Shown: positions 32,028 to 40,924, counted from the stretch's first letter. The stretch: 64,000 nt of DNA from Saprospiraceae bacterium (GCA_021604865.1 BQJU01000037.1:1-64000), one strand, 5' to 3'. Notes: a model not told the origin generated them from the sequence alone. Program-made: numbers and translations.

Positions 32028-32866
32028 GATAATTTCATACTAAAAACTATGGAAGAAAGACCTTTTATTCATTTTGAAAGCAGATGTTGTACCTTTAATT
32101 GTTGACAACGATTGCACACACGAACCAAGCACCTATTCACCCACAATACCCAAACTACACAGAAATAGTGTGCCTTCTTAAAAACCACAGATTTTCAGAA
32201 ATAATATATTCGACTGCAAGTGTGCCTTGGTACCGAAGCTGTAGCATAAAGTATGCAATGGAATACTGTTGAAGTTTATCCTGTTCGGCCAATCATAGTT
32301 GCCGAACACCCTCGAAATGCCGCCCCCTAGCGGCAAGCAACACCTTCAAGATATAGATTGGAAGAAGGGGACGGGTAATCTATAGCCGTACCCATCGAAA
32401 GAAAAGAAGAGGGACACCAGTAAATAGAATTACAATACTGATATCGTTGAGCAGGATTTCGAACGTAAGGGAATCGAAGCATCAAGTAGCCTATTCCCCC
32501 ACGTGGATGTGGAATTAGGGGCATTATTTTCATTAAGTTCCATTTGGGTATATAGGAAACCCTATATTCATTTCAATTTAAGTGAAAAATTGATATAATC
32601 CAAGTCCAACCAGATACTTTATTGTTTTTAGAACACTCAACAAAATACCCCCTATTTAAAGTACCCAAAGTAGCACTAAGAAGCGAAATAATCATGAACA
32701 CAACTACCTACAATACAAGCCAGTCGGCGTATACCAAAAAAGATAAAGCTCCCTCAACAACCACTTCCATTAATAAAAACCTTCCCTAATTTGTAGTACC
32801 GCATACCTAATTTTCATGTTTAAAATTTAGCTAAAGATGGGTATTTCCTAAATGGGAGATAGCCTG
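32028..32866. other. Noncoding AT-rich stretch with hairpins, no gene recognised
   Basis: I see no convincing gene here. A 7-bp hairpin, GTTCGGC/GCCGAAC (32283-32307), is followed by TGCCGC/GCGGCA (32318-32335), and the region 32336-32545 is less AT-rich than its flanks. A 68-residue minus-strand frame there (32327-32533) is not similar to anything I know. A 31-residue Ser/Thr-rich frame at 32694-32789 is likewise unsupported. A degraded mobile element or a structured RNA is possible. Confidence 0.4.
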
Positions 32867-32874
32867 TAGCTTTG
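32867..32874 (+). promoter_or_regulatory. Candidate promoter (-7 TAGCTTTG) of the heme operon
   Basis: TAGCTTTG matches the Bacteroidota TAnnTTTG consensus 36 nt before the start codon of the HmuY-like gene at 32911. It is the only good candidate in front of the six-gene operon. I could not identify an iron-responsive operator with confidence. Confidence 0.5.
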
Positions 32875-32910
32875 CAGTTATAAATAATTAGTCTAAATAA
32901 AAATAAAGTA

Positions 32911-34167
32911 ATGAAAAAACTGCTCCTCCTATTGCCGATATTCTTGCTGGCAAATACGCTCTCGGCCCAATTTGTGGAAGTCTCTTATGGCACAGAATAC
33001 ACTGAGCAAGCCTACTACAAACTGGACAGTGATGAAACGACGAATATTTTTAACAGCGATTGGGATATTGCCTTTTCCACTGTTGGTACACAGGATGCCG
33101 CCATATTTATAAATGAAGCAACTGGTTCTTCGGAAACGGCCCTGGAATTGTACCGAGCCCCTACTGATAATTTTGAGGATGCAATTAACACTGATGACTT
33201 GACCGAATGGCTCAATAATGATGAACTCAGTTGGGATTTTGGAGCATTCAATAGCATACGTTCTCCTGATAATGCACTGGACTTCGGCTGGGGGCAATAC
33301 AATACCACAAATCATATCATTGGTGGCACCAGCGTTTTCGTCCTAAAACTAAGAGATGAAAGTTATAAAAAGATCCAAATTGAATCTTTGGCATTAGGCA
33401 TTTATACTTTCAAATATGCATCGCTTGACGGAAGTAATGAAATCACCCAAACCATTGATAAAAACGATTTCCTGGAAAGCGATTTTGCCTATTTTTCATT
33501 TGGTACGGAACAGACCATTGAGACCATTCCAGCTGAGTGGGATCTGTTGTTTACCCGTTATACGACCCCAATTGATGACGGCACGGGAGCTATCCTTGAT
33601 TATTTGGTCACTGGCGTTTTGTCGGGAACGGGTGTAGAAATTGCTCAAGCGGATGGTGTTGATCCTGAAACTGTCGATTTTGAGCTATATGGAGATTCTC
33701 TACAAAATGTGCTGGATATCATCGGTTACGACTGGAAGACTTTTGATCTGTCTACCTTTCAATGGTCTTTACCAGCTGACCGGGCTTATTTTGTCAAAAC
33801 AGCCATAGGCGATATCTGGAAAATTGTTTTTGTGGACTTTGAAGGATCCAGCACTGGTAATGTCGTATTCCAAAAAACGGACCTGGGCACCATTTCTGCC
33901 GTTGAGCAGCCGGGTGTTTTTACGGATTGCAACGTATTCCCCAATCCGGTAAGAGGAGAAGCAAATCTGACTTTTTCATTAAAAAATGCCCAGCAGGTAA
34001 AGATAACATTGGGAGACCTTTATGGCAGGACCATTTGGTCTGACAGCAAGCAGGCAACAGCTGGATTTAATGCTCAAATCCTTCCAAATTTTGATCTTCC
34101 CTCAGGAGTGTATTATCTCACTTTAGAAGGCGATGGCAGCTTTCTAACCCGAAAAATCATCAAATGA
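32911..34167 (+). CDS. hmuY: HmuY-like heme-binding protein with T9SS sorting domain
   Basis: The 418-residue protein has a signal peptide ending LSAQ without a lipobox. The body resembles the HmuY beta-fold family, with two related halves: YYKLDSDETTNIFNSDWDIA FST and AYFSFGTEQTIETIPAEWDLLFTRYTTP, plus VFVLKLRDESYKKIQIESLA. A type A sorting domain follows (VFPNPVRGEANLTF, LPSGVYYLTLEG, FLTRKIIK), so it should be attached to or released from the surface by T9SS. Classic HmuY is a lipoprotein, so this is a variant anchoring. It captures heme for the TonB receptor encoded in the same operon. Its stop overlaps the next gene's start (ATGA). Confidence 0.82.
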   Translation: MKKLLLLLPIFLLANTLSAQFVEVSYGTEYTEQAYYKLDSDETTNIFNSDWDIAFSTVGTQDAAIFINEATGSSETALELYRAPTDNFEDAINTDDLTEWLNNDELSWDFGAFNSIRSPDNALDFGWGQYNTTNHIIGGTSVFVLKLRDESYKKIQIESLALGIYTFKYASLDGSNEITQTIDKNDFLESDFAYFSFGTEQTIETIPAEWDLLFTRYTTPIDDGTGAILDYLVTGVLSGTGVEIAQADGVDPETVDFELYGDSLQNVLDIIGYDWKTFDLSTFQWSLPADRAYFVKTAIGDIWKIVFVDFEGSSTGNVVFQKTDLGTISAVEQPGVFTDCNVFPNPVRGEANLTFSLKNAQQVKITLGDLYGRTIWSDSKQATAGFNAQILPNFDLPSGVYYLTLEGDGSFLTRKIIK

Positions 34168-35066
34168 TCAAACCATTAACCAAGATTATTTTGCTAATGC
34201 TCATTGGCATTACCGGCTGTCAGTTGACTGAAGAAAAACAAGCAGCAATTGTATCAGACCAGGTTACCTACCAACGGATGATATCTCTTTCTGGGGCGAT
34301 AACGGAAACGCTTTTTGCACTGGGCGTAGGAGACAGAGTGGTAGGAGTAGATGTTACTAGTACCTTCCCTGAAGAAGCCACTGCCCTACCCCAATTAGGT
34401 CATGTAAGTCAGTTAAATACCGAGGCTATTTTGGGTTTGCAACCCGATCTGATTATTGCTGAATCTTCAGAAGCGACCAATCAGTCCTTGCAAAGTCTAC
34501 AGCTGGCGGGCATCAAGCTCCTTTTTGTTAGCAATACCCATACGTTGGATAGCCCTATAGATATGGCGACTGAACTAGCGGAAACATTGGGAAGTACCAA
34601 TCAATTGCAGCACCTTAGAAAGGCCAATTCTGCTGGACAAAAAAAGTTGACAACACTCCTCCAGCAGAAGCAATACACACCCAAGGTGCTTTTCATTTAT
34701 GCCAGAGGTAAAGGCAGTCTGATGGTTGCCGGTCGGAATACTTCGGCCGCTGCCATGATTGAAATTGCTGGTGGAAAAAATGCCGTTGACCAATTTGAGG
34801 GTTTCAAAGCCTTATCAGCAGAGGGATTGATTGAAGCGAAACCCGACGTGGTATTACTCTTTGAAAGTGGCTTAAAAAGTATTGGTGGAGAAGAGGGTTT
34901 ATTACAGATTCCCAGCCTGAGCAAAACCCCCGCCGGCATGCATCGTCGATTTATCGCTATGGATGGCTTGTATTTATTAGGTTTCACACCAAGAGCAATA
35001 GAGTCGGCAGTCGAGTTGGCCACCCGACTCCATACGTTTGACTACAAAGAAAATGAATCATTTTGA
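34164..35066 (+). CDS. hmuT: Heme ABC transporter substrate-binding lipoprotein
   Basis: The 300-residue protein has a lipobox at GITGC19 and two lobes of the BtuF/HmuT type III binding-protein fold: RMISLSGAITETLFALGVGD, VVGVDVTSTFPEEA, LNTEAILGLQPDLIIAES, and the C-terminal IEAKPDVVLLFESGLKSIGG. It should bind heme in the periplasm and deliver it to the permease. ATG overlaps the stop of the HmuY-like gene by four bases, and its own stop overlaps the permease start, so the operon is tightly coupled. Confidence 0.9.
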   Translation: MIKPLTKIILLMLIGITGCQLTEEKQAAIVSDQVTYQRMISLSGAITETLFALGVGDRVVGVDVTSTFPEEATALPQLGHVSQLNTEAILGLQPDLIIAESSEATNQSLQSLQLAGIKLLFVSNTHTLDSPIDMATELAETLGSTNQLQHLRKANSAGQKKLTTLLQQKQYTPKVLFIYARGKGSLMVAGRNTSAAAMIEIAGGKNAVDQFEGFKALSAEGLIEAKPDVVLLFESGLKSIGGEEGLLQIPSLSKTPAGMHRRFIAMDGLYLLGFTPRAIESAVELATRLHTFDYKENESF

Positions 35067-36163
35067 GCCAAGTAAGTAGATTAATACCAGCCCAAAAAGT
35101 GGCGCCCAGCAATTGGCGAGCAGCTGTTTACCGACTCTTATTCTCTAACCAGGGAATGGCAATATTCTTGATAATTTCAATACTTAGCTCCTTATTTATA
35201 GGTGCCTATTCATTGGGGTTAAAGGAAGTTGTACAGGCTATTGGAGATGGGGTTATCAGCAATGAAACGACCCAGACAAATGCCATCACTTACCTGATTT
35301 GGCATATACGACTGCCTCGCATCATACTGGCATTATTGGTTGGAGCCGGATTGGCCACTTCAGGGGCTGCGATTCAAGGATTGTTTCGCAATCCCTTAGC
35401 GGATCCTGCTCTAATCGGTATTACCAGCGGAGCTATGGTTTTTGCCGTGGCGGGCATCCTTTTTGCTGGAGTTTTGTTACAGTCCCTGAATGGTTTTTTG
35501 GGTTATGCTACGATCACTTTCCTAGCTTTTTCCGGAAGTTTTTTAAGTACCATTATCGTATACCGGTTGGCAACGGTTGAAGGTCATACTTCGGTTTCTA
35601 CGCTATTGTTAGCCGGTATTGCCATCACGGCCCTTGGCGGCGCTATCACGGGATTGATGACCTATTATTCCTCAGAAGACGAGCTCAGGGATATCACCTT
35701 CTGGACACTCGGAAGCCTGGGCGGAGCCAATTGGAAAATGTTGGCATTTGTTTGTCCTCTGGTAATCGGTTCTATTTTCATTTTACTAAAAAATGCGACC
35801 AGGCTCGACATCTTATTATTGGGTGAAAAGGAAGCCCGATACCTGGGAGTACACACTCAAAAATTAAAGTGGATAATCGTGGGATGCACAGCTATGGCTG
35901 TAGGCGTTTGTGTGGCCGTTAGTGGTGTTATTGCTTTTGTCGCATTGGTGATTCCCCATTTAATCCGCTTGTGCAAAGGAACCGGACATTATAATTTATT
36001 GACCGGATCAGCGCTTTTAGGGGGTATTTTATTGGTATGGGCCGATAATTTTGCGCGCACCGCAATTGCACCAGCTGAGTTGCCCATTGGCATATTGACA
36101 GCCTTGCTGGGTGCTCCCTTTTTCATCTGGTTATTGTTGAAATCCAGGCAAAATTTTTCATAA
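35063..36163 (+). CDS. hmuU: Heme ABC transporter permease (FecCD family)
   Basis: This 366-residue permease uses a TTG start that overlaps the hmuT stop (TTGA); no ATG lies near. It has about 9-10 hydrophobic helices with FecCD motifs: IRLPRIILALLVGAGLATSG, GAAIQGLFRNPLADPALIGI, LGSLGGANW and the AVSGVIAFVALVIPHLIRLC region, where the coupling EAA-like loop to the ATPase lies. It moves heme across the inner membrane. The N-terminal 35 residues are cytosolic. Confidence 0.9.
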   Translation: MSQVSRLIPAQKVAPSNWRAAVYRLLFSNQGMAIFLIISILSSLFIGAYSLGLKEVVQAIGDGVISNETTQTNAITYLIWHIRLPRIILALLVGAGLATSGAAIQGLFRNPLADPALIGITSGAMVFAVAGILFAGVLLQSLNGFLGYATITFLAFSGSFLSTIIVYRLATVEGHTSVSTLLLAGIAITALGGAITGLMTYYSSEDELRDITFWTLGSLGGANWKMLAFVCPLVIGSIFILLKNATRLDILLLGEKEARYLGVHTQKLKWIIVGCTAMAVGVCVAVSGVIAFVALVIPHLIRLCKGTGHYNLLTGSALLGGILLVWADNFARTAIAPAELPIGILTALLGAPFFIWLLLKSRQNFS

Positions 36164-36166
36164 CCT

Positions 36167-36979
36167 ATGGTTGATGTTTCCAATATCGATGTTACTCGTG
36201 GAAAGACCCACATTCTTCGCAAGGTAAACGTTAGGCTGCAAGCCGGAGAAATCGTTGCCGTTATTGGTGCCAATGGAGCAGGAAAATCGACTTTGCTCAA
36301 AGCAATAGCGGGAGCCCTCCCAATTACAGGCGGAGGAATCACTATCAACAATTGTCCTTTAGCCAGCTGGGCGCCGGAAGCACTGGCCAGGATTCGGGGA
36401 ATTTTGAGTCAGCAAACCCAACTCACCTTTGCAATGCAGGTAATCGATGTAGTATTGCTCGGTCGTTTTCCCCATTCAAAACAAGAAAGTACCCAGGCCA
36501 GTATGGCAATAGCCCGGCATTGTCTTCAGCAGGTAGGCATGGAAAAATTCGCTTACCGCAATATTCTGACCCTCTCCGGTGGCGAGCAACAACGCGTTCA
36601 CTTTGCCCGGGTGCTGGCTCAAATTTATCAGGAAAAACACACCTCGATAAAATATTTGCTTTTGGATGAACCAACAGCCAGTTTGGATATCTCTCAGCAG
36701 CACCACATTCTATCAAAGATCCGCGTATTGAGTGAAAAGCAAAAGGTAGGGGTTCTCATCATTTTACATGACATCAACCTGGCGGCCAACTATGCTGATC
36801 GGGTTATTCTAATGAAACATGGAGCTGTCATTGCAGCCGGAAACCCCGATGAAGTTTTTACCAGCCAAAATATCTTATATGGATTTAATGTACATGCTGA
36901 TATTATCAAAAATTCGATTGATGGCCAAACCTATATTTCCACCTTCCGGAAATCAACCCCTTTTTCAGTCGAACACTAA
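36167..36979 (+). CDS. hmuV: Heme ABC transporter ATP-binding protein
   Basis: The 270-residue ATPase has Walker A GANGAGKST, the Q-loop region LSQQTQLTFAMQV, signature LSGGEQQRV, Walker B YLLLDEPTASLD and switch His in IILHDINLAAN. The C-terminal segment (AAGNPDEVFTSQNILYGFNV) is typical of the FecE/HmuV group. It starts 3 bp after the permease stop, so it completes the T-U-V import complex. Confidence 0.92.
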   Translation: MVDVSNIDVTRGKTHILRKVNVRLQAGEIVAVIGANGAGKSTLLKAIAGALPITGGGITINNCPLASWAPEALARIRGILSQQTQLTFAMQVIDVVLLGRFPHSKQESTQASMAIARHCLQQVGMEKFAYRNILTLSGGEQQRVHFARVLAQIYQEKHTSIKYLLLDEPTASLDISQQHHILSKIRVLSEKQKVGVLIILHDINLAANYADRVILMKHGAVIAAGNPDEVFTSQNILYGFNVHADIIKNSIDGQTYISTFRKSTPFSVEH

Positions 36980-37052
36980 AAATTTGTAATACAATGCAAG
37001 AGAATGCTGGATCCAATCACAATAAAATCATTAACAACTAATCACCAAATTT

Positions 37053-38108
37053 ATGGCTACTTCCACAACTATTACACTGCGTCACCGCTATGATGTTTTA
37101 AAACAAGAGCATCCCAAATTACGGATTAGAGATGCCGCCAAAAAACTCTTTGTAAGTGAACTGGAGTTACTTGAACTACAATTGGGCGATAATGTGCTCC
37201 GATTAAAAGGAGACTGGAAAAAGTTTTTGGCCGAAATAAAGGACCTTGGGTATGTCATGGCGTTGACCCGGAACGAATATGCTGTTCACGAACGAAAAGG
37301 AGTCTACGACAATATCTCTTTTAACCCAGATGGCAAAATGGGGGTAGCCGTGAATCCGGATATAGATTTGCGTTTTTTGATGTGGACCTGGAAATACGCC
37401 TATGCCGTACGGATGGAAAAGAGTAAAGGGCCTCTTTTTAGCTTCCAGTTTTTTGACCAATATGGTGAGGCGGTCCACAAGATTTTTCTCACCCAACAAT
37501 CTGATCCAACGGCTTATCAAAAGCTCGTAGAAAAATACAAGGCTAAAAATCAAATCACCACACACAAAATCCAGGAAAAGCCTCTAATCAAAAAGAAGGA
37601 CCTGGTCGAAGAAAAAATCGATATCTCAGGATTTCAGCAGGACTGGCTGACACTGAAAGATACCCACGATTTTTTTCCCTTATTAAAAAAATACCAACTT
37701 GATCGCGCCCAGGCACTACGGCTTGCCCCAAAGGGATATGCGTTTCAGGTAGATAATGATTCTATCGTAAAAATGCTACGTTTTGCAGCAGAAAGGTATG
37801 TGCCGATTATGGTTTTTGTGAATAGCAATGGATGCATCCAGATTCATACCGGCGAAATTAAAAATGTAGTGTCTATGCACCACTGGATCAATGTGATGGA
37901 TCCGGAATTTAACCTGCACCTGAACCTGGACGGGATCGCTCAAACCTGGGTGGTGAAAAAACCAACAGCTGACGGAGTAGTCACCGCAATAGAAGTTTTT
38001 GATGCACACGATAACCTAATTGTCTACTGTTTTGGCAAACGCAAACCGGGGTTGCCTGAGCTGGAAGCCTGGCGAGAGATTGTAAGGGATTTGAATCAAA
38101 ATGAATAA
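37053..38108 (+). CDS. hmuS: Hemin-degrading factor (HemS/HmuS family)
   Basis: The 351-residue cytosolic protein consists of two related halves of the HemS/ChuS fold. The N-terminal half begins LRHRYDVLKQEHPKLRIRDA and includes VMALTRNEYAVHERKGVYDN; the second half contains the predicted axial heme ligand His205 in LKDTHDFFPLLKKYQL, and SVMHHWINV-like VSMHHWINVMDPEFNLHLN. It should receive heme from the ABC importer and cleave or store it. It lies 73 bp after the ATPase gene and 26 bp before the receptor gene. Confidence 0.9.
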   Translation: MATSTTITLRHRYDVLKQEHPKLRIRDAAKKLFVSELELLELQLGDNVLRLKGDWKKFLAEIKDLGYVMALTRNEYAVHERKGVYDNISFNPDGKMGVAVNPDIDLRFLMWTWKYAYAVRMEKSKGPLFSFQFFDQYGEAVHKIFLTQQSDPTAYQKLVEKYKAKNQITTHKIQEKPLIKKKDLVEEKIDISGFQQDWLTLKDTHDFFPLLKKYQLDRAQALRLAPKGYAFQVDNDSIVKMLRFAAERYVPIMVFVNSNGCIQIHTGEIKNVVSMHHWINVMDPEFNLHLNLDGIAQTWVVKKPTADGVVTAIEVFDAHDNLIVYCFGKRKPGLPELEAWREIVRDLNQNE

Positions 38109-38134
38109 AGCTTACCGTAAATTATTGACAACAG

Positions 38135-40237
38135 ATGATTAAATTCCGATTTTCAATACTCCTATTATTTGGTCTTGTTTCCCGATTTATGGCACAATCA
38201 CCGGATTCAAGCAGCCTCTGGGCCATAGACCTGGAAGATGTGGTGGTTACAGCCCAATACGCACCCACAGATAGCCGAAGCGCCGTGCATGATATTCGTA
38301 CGATCAAAGCTTCTGAAATGGTAAAAAGAGGCGTGACCAACCTTGAACAACTGCTCAAACAAGACGTCAATATTCGTATCAACCAGGATATGATTCTGGG
38401 GAGCAGCATGAGTCTACTGGGTATTGATGGGCAAAACGTCAAAATCATGATTGACGGAGTGCCGGTGATCGGAAGACAGGATGGAAATATCGACCTCAGC
38501 CAAATAAATCTACAAAATATTGAAAGGGTGGAAATTGTGGAGGGGCCCTTGGCTGTGAGTTATGGCACGGATGCCTTGGCAGGTGTGATCAACTTAATTA
38601 GCAAAAAATCACAACTCAGCAAGTACGAATTTGGGGTACAAAATCAGTTCGAAGAGCGGGGTGAAAATAGCTATACAGCCCAGGCAGGCACTCGTTTTGG
38701 CAAACGCCTCTTGCTACGTATGAATGGCGGCTATGAGCATTTTGATGGGTATTCTGAAGATACCCTCCGCTCCGTGCTTTGGAATCCGAAAGAACAATGG
38801 TTTGGCGAAGCCAGTCTGCGCTATCAATTGGGCGAAAGCCACCATTTGCGGTATGCCTTCGGTTACTTTGACGAAGAGGTAGTCAATCTGGGAGAAATGA
38901 GGCGGCCTCAATTTAAACCTTATGCCTTTGACGATCAATATGAAACCCGCCGACTGAATCACAGCCTTACCCAAGAGGGGGAAATGGGTGAAAAATACTA
39001 CCTGCAAAGTACTTTAGCTTATAACCATTATCGCCGATACAAACACAGTTTCCGAACAGATTTTGAAACCAACTCCCGGGAGGTCGTATTGGGACAGCAG
39101 GATACTTCTCTATTTCAGGGAGTCACCTTTAGGACTACAATAGCCAGTCGTTTCAAGCATTCTCCTTTGAATTTTCAACTTGGACTAGACCTAAGGTATG
39201 ACCATGCTACTGGTCAGCGTATTCAGGATAGCCTGAGCAAAACGGACCATACTTCCCGTATTGGCGATTATGCCTTATTTGCCAGTTTGCGGTATATTCC
39301 TGTAAAAAAGTTGACGCTGGAAGGAGGGCTCCGGTATGCCTGGAATACCCGTTACGATGCTCCTTTTATACCTTCGATACATCTCAAATACGACTTTGAT
39401 CAACAATACACAATACGTGCTTCCTATAGTCGTGGGTTTCGCAGTCCGGATTTAAAAGAGTTGTTTTTCAATTTCATTGATATCAATCATTTTATTGTAG
39501 GTAATCCGGATTTACAAGCGGAAAAGTCGGATAATTTACAAGCAAGTCTTTCCTTCCGGAAAAAGAAGTTTGAGGCAAGTCTAAAAGGGTTTTATAACCA
39601 CATCACAGATAAAATCGAGTTGTTTGAATTTATGAATACACCAACCGGTATCATACCGGCTGTTGATACTTCTACCCTACAATATTCGTATTTCAATCAA
39701 GCCATTTACAAAACCAAAGGCATTACACTTCGTTTGGGGTATCAAACCAAAAACCTGAAGTTGCAGGCCGGGTTTTCCTTAATGGGCTACTTCAATCCCG
39801 AAAGTGAGGCCTTCACAAATGTTAATGATTTTTCTTATGCTTTGGAATGGAATAATGAAATCAGCTATTTGATCCCGTCTTATGCCCTTTCTTTTTCCTT
39901 GTTTTCACGAAAAACCGATAGGCGTTTCACCTACTTTCCCGAAGTGAATGATGCGGGAGATTTAATCGTAAAACAACGCATTCAGGGAGGATATAGCCTA
40001 ATCGATTTCACAATCAACAAGTCTTTTTGGAAACAAAGGCTTCATTTTACTGCGGGTATTAAAAATCTATTAAACGTACAACAGGTTGAAATAAAAGGAA
40101 GTCTATCGGGTAGCGCACATAATAGTAATATGGGTACCTCACCAATTAGTGCAGGCCGAAATTTGTTTCTGGGAGTGGGGTACATTTTCGAAGCAAATCA
40201 TAAGAATAAGAAAAAAAAAGCGCCTTCCACTAAGTAG
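38135..40237 (+). CDS. hmuR: TonB-dependent outer-membrane heme receptor
   Basis: The 700-residue protein has a signal peptide ending FMAQ and a plug domain at about 40-150 (DVVVTAQYAPTDSRSAVHDI as a TonB-box-like start, MIDGVPVIGRQDGNIDLSQI, IERVEIVEGPLAVSYGTDAL). A 22-strand barrel follows, with LTLEGGLRYAWNTRYDAPFI, YSRGFRSPDLKELFFNFIDI, NPDLQAEKSDN and a final KNLLNVQQVEIKG region. YSRGFRSPDLKEL and NPDL are the typical heme/siderophore receptor motifs. There is no N-terminal CarboxypepD domain, so it is not a SusC type. It is the last gene of the heme operon. Confidence 0.9.
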   Translation: MIKFRFSILLLFGLVSRFMAQSPDSSSLWAIDLEDVVVTAQYAPTDSRSAVHDIRTIKASEMVKRGVTNLEQLLKQDVNIRINQDMILGSSMSLLGIDGQNVKIMIDGVPVIGRQDGNIDLSQINLQNIERVEIVEGPLAVSYGTDALAGVINLISKKSQLSKYEFGVQNQFEERGENSYTAQAGTRFGKRLLLRMNGGYEHFDGYSEDTLRSVLWNPKEQWFGEASLRYQLGESHHLRYAFGYFDEEVVNLGEMRRPQFKPYAFDDQYETRRLNHSLTQEGEMGEKYYLQSTLAYNHYRRYKHSFRTDFETNSREVVLGQQDTSLFQGVTFRTTIASRFKHSPLNFQLGLDLRYDHATGQRIQDSLSKTDHTSRIGDYALFASLRYIPVKKLTLEGGLRYAWNTRYDAPFIPSIHLKYDFDQQYTIRASYSRGFRSPDLKELFFNFIDINHFIVGNPDLQAEKSDNLQASLSFRKKKFEASLKGFYNHITDKIELFEFMNTPTGIIPAVDTSTLQYSYFNQAIYKTKGITLRLGYQTKNLKLQAGFSLMGYFNPESEAFTNVNDFSYALEWNNEISYLIPSYALSFSLFSRKTDRRFTYFPEVNDAGDLIVKQRIQGGYSLIDFTINKSFWKQRLHFTAGIKNLLNVQQVEIKGSLSGSAHNSNMGTSPISAGRNLFLGVGYIFEANHKNKKKKAPSTK

Positions 40238-40245
40238 AAGACGCT
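40219..40245. terminator. Terminator hairpin at the end of the heme operon
   Basis: AGCGCCTTC (40219-40227) pairs with GAAGACGCT (40237-40245) with one mismatch around a 9-nt loop. It is preceded by an A9 run and followed by CTTTG, and overlaps the hmuR stop codon. The A-run could make it bidirectional, also ending the tRNA-like transcripts that converge from the right. Confidence 0.5.
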
Positions 40246-40271
40246 CTTTGGGGGGTAGAACACTTTTAAGC

Positions 40272-40425
40272 TGTGAGGGAAGGAGTCGAACCTTCACGAG
40301 GAGGTTAGCCGTAGTACAGGATTTTAGTGGTCAACCCTAGTCCGTGAAGACATTATACTATGTTTATACCTTAATTCCCCACCCTCGAGACAAGAGGGCA
40401 TGGCTGCCTGTTTCATCACCTCACA
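40272..40425 (-). ncRNA. tRNA-like RNA, copy 1 (class II body, GUC anticodon loop, long variable region)
   Basis: Read on the minus strand, the 154-nt segment folds like a tRNA. The 7-bp acceptor stem is TGTGAGG (40419-40425) with CCTCACA (40272-40278). A three-pair D stem ATG/CAT encloses AAACAGGCAGC, and the anticodon stem CCCTC/GAGGG has the loop TTGTCTC (GUC). The T arm is GAAGG-TTCGACT-CCTTC. Between the anticodon and T arms lie about 85 nt instead of the usual 4-20. The discriminator G is not followed by CCA (GCTT). Compared with copy 2, all stems are conserved, while the variable region is not. Confidence 0.65.
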
Positions 40426-40483
40426 GTATTTCAAAAGTTGAAGCAAAATTGGATACTTTCACCCAATTCTTATCTTCAATGGC

Positions 40484-40678
40484 TGTGAGGGAAGGATTCG
40501 AACCTTCACGAAGCAGTTAGTCTGATATCATCAAAGAGAACAGATTTATTCCGTAGAGCATATTTGGAGCGGATTCATTATGAAAATCAACAGATTTGCA
40601 ATAGAAGTAAGCTTCAAATAGACTCGTGTCTTCACCCCCGTGACAGGAGGGCATGGCTGCCAGTTTCATCACCTCACA
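40484..40678 (-). ncRNA. tRNA-like RNA, copy 2 (encoded CCA, longer variable region)
   Basis: The 195-nt minus-strand segment has the same stems as copy 1: acceptor TGTGAGG/CCTCACA, D stem ATG/CAT around AAACTGGCAGC, and anticodon stem CCCTC/GGGGG with the loop CTGTCAC, identical to ordinary tRNA-Asp loops. The T arm is GAAGG-TTCGAAT-CCTTC. The base after the acceptor stem is G followed by CCA, so the 3' end is tRNA-like. The U-A to U-G exchange in the anticodon stem between copies is compatible with selection on pairing. About 125 nt separate anticodon and T arms. An open frame of 64 codons crosses it but is better explained by the RNA. Confidence 0.65.
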
Positions 40679-40736
40679 GTATTTCAAAGCCTTTCGGCAA
40701 ATTTTTAACAACGCCCTTTGTCGCTGTTTGATATTA

Positions 40737-40768
40737 CAAATGTAAAGGTAGTGGCATTTTCATGCAAA
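40737..40768 (-). promoter_or_regulatory. Bacteroidota-type promoter for the tRNA-like RNAs
   Basis: On the minus strand TTTG (40765-40768) and TACATTTG (40737-40744) are separated by 20 nt, which fits the Bacteroidota -33/-7 consensus (TTTG, about 19-20 nt, TAnnTTTG). Transcription would begin about 50 nt upstream of the first acceptor stem (40678). A strong terminator of the neighbouring DUF819 gene lies just upstream, so the RNAs have their own promoter. Confidence 0.75.
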
Positions 40769-40807
40769 TTTTTCAACAAAAAAATAAAATTTATACATTT
40801 CATATAA

Positions 40808-40841
40808 AAAACGGGCGATTTTGTTGAAAATCGCCCGTTTT
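40808..40841 (-). terminator. Strong intrinsic terminator of the DUF819 gene
   Basis: A 15-bp perfect stem (40808-40822 with 40827-40841) and a 4-nt loop, GC-rich in the middle, is followed on the minus strand by a T run. It is 84 bp beyond the stop of the DUF819 gene. Confidence 0.85.
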
Positions 40842-40924
40842 GAAGAAAAATTAAGCTGAGATATTGAAAGATCTTTAATTCCAAATTTTCGAGTAGAAAA
40901 TTATAGCTTTTTGAACAATTCTAT

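Noticed and set aside
32694-32789. 31-residue Ser/Thr-rich frame
   Set aside because: Too short, no promoter or conservation evidence; low-complexity composition.
29350-32900. Complete diversity-generating retroelement
   Set aside because: Only a DGR-target-like C-terminus is seen; no reverse transcriptase, Avd protein or template repeat is present in the window.
40272-40678. tmRNA
   Set aside because: tmRNA has an Ala acceptor with a G-U pair, a tag frame and pseudoknots and is about 350 nt; these RNAs carry a full anticodon arm with GUC and are 154-195 nt.
40517-40711. 64-codon minus-strand open frame inside copy 2 of the tRNA-like RNA
   Set aside because: The frame overlaps the conserved stems, is not kept in length between copies, and its start region is explained by RNA structure.
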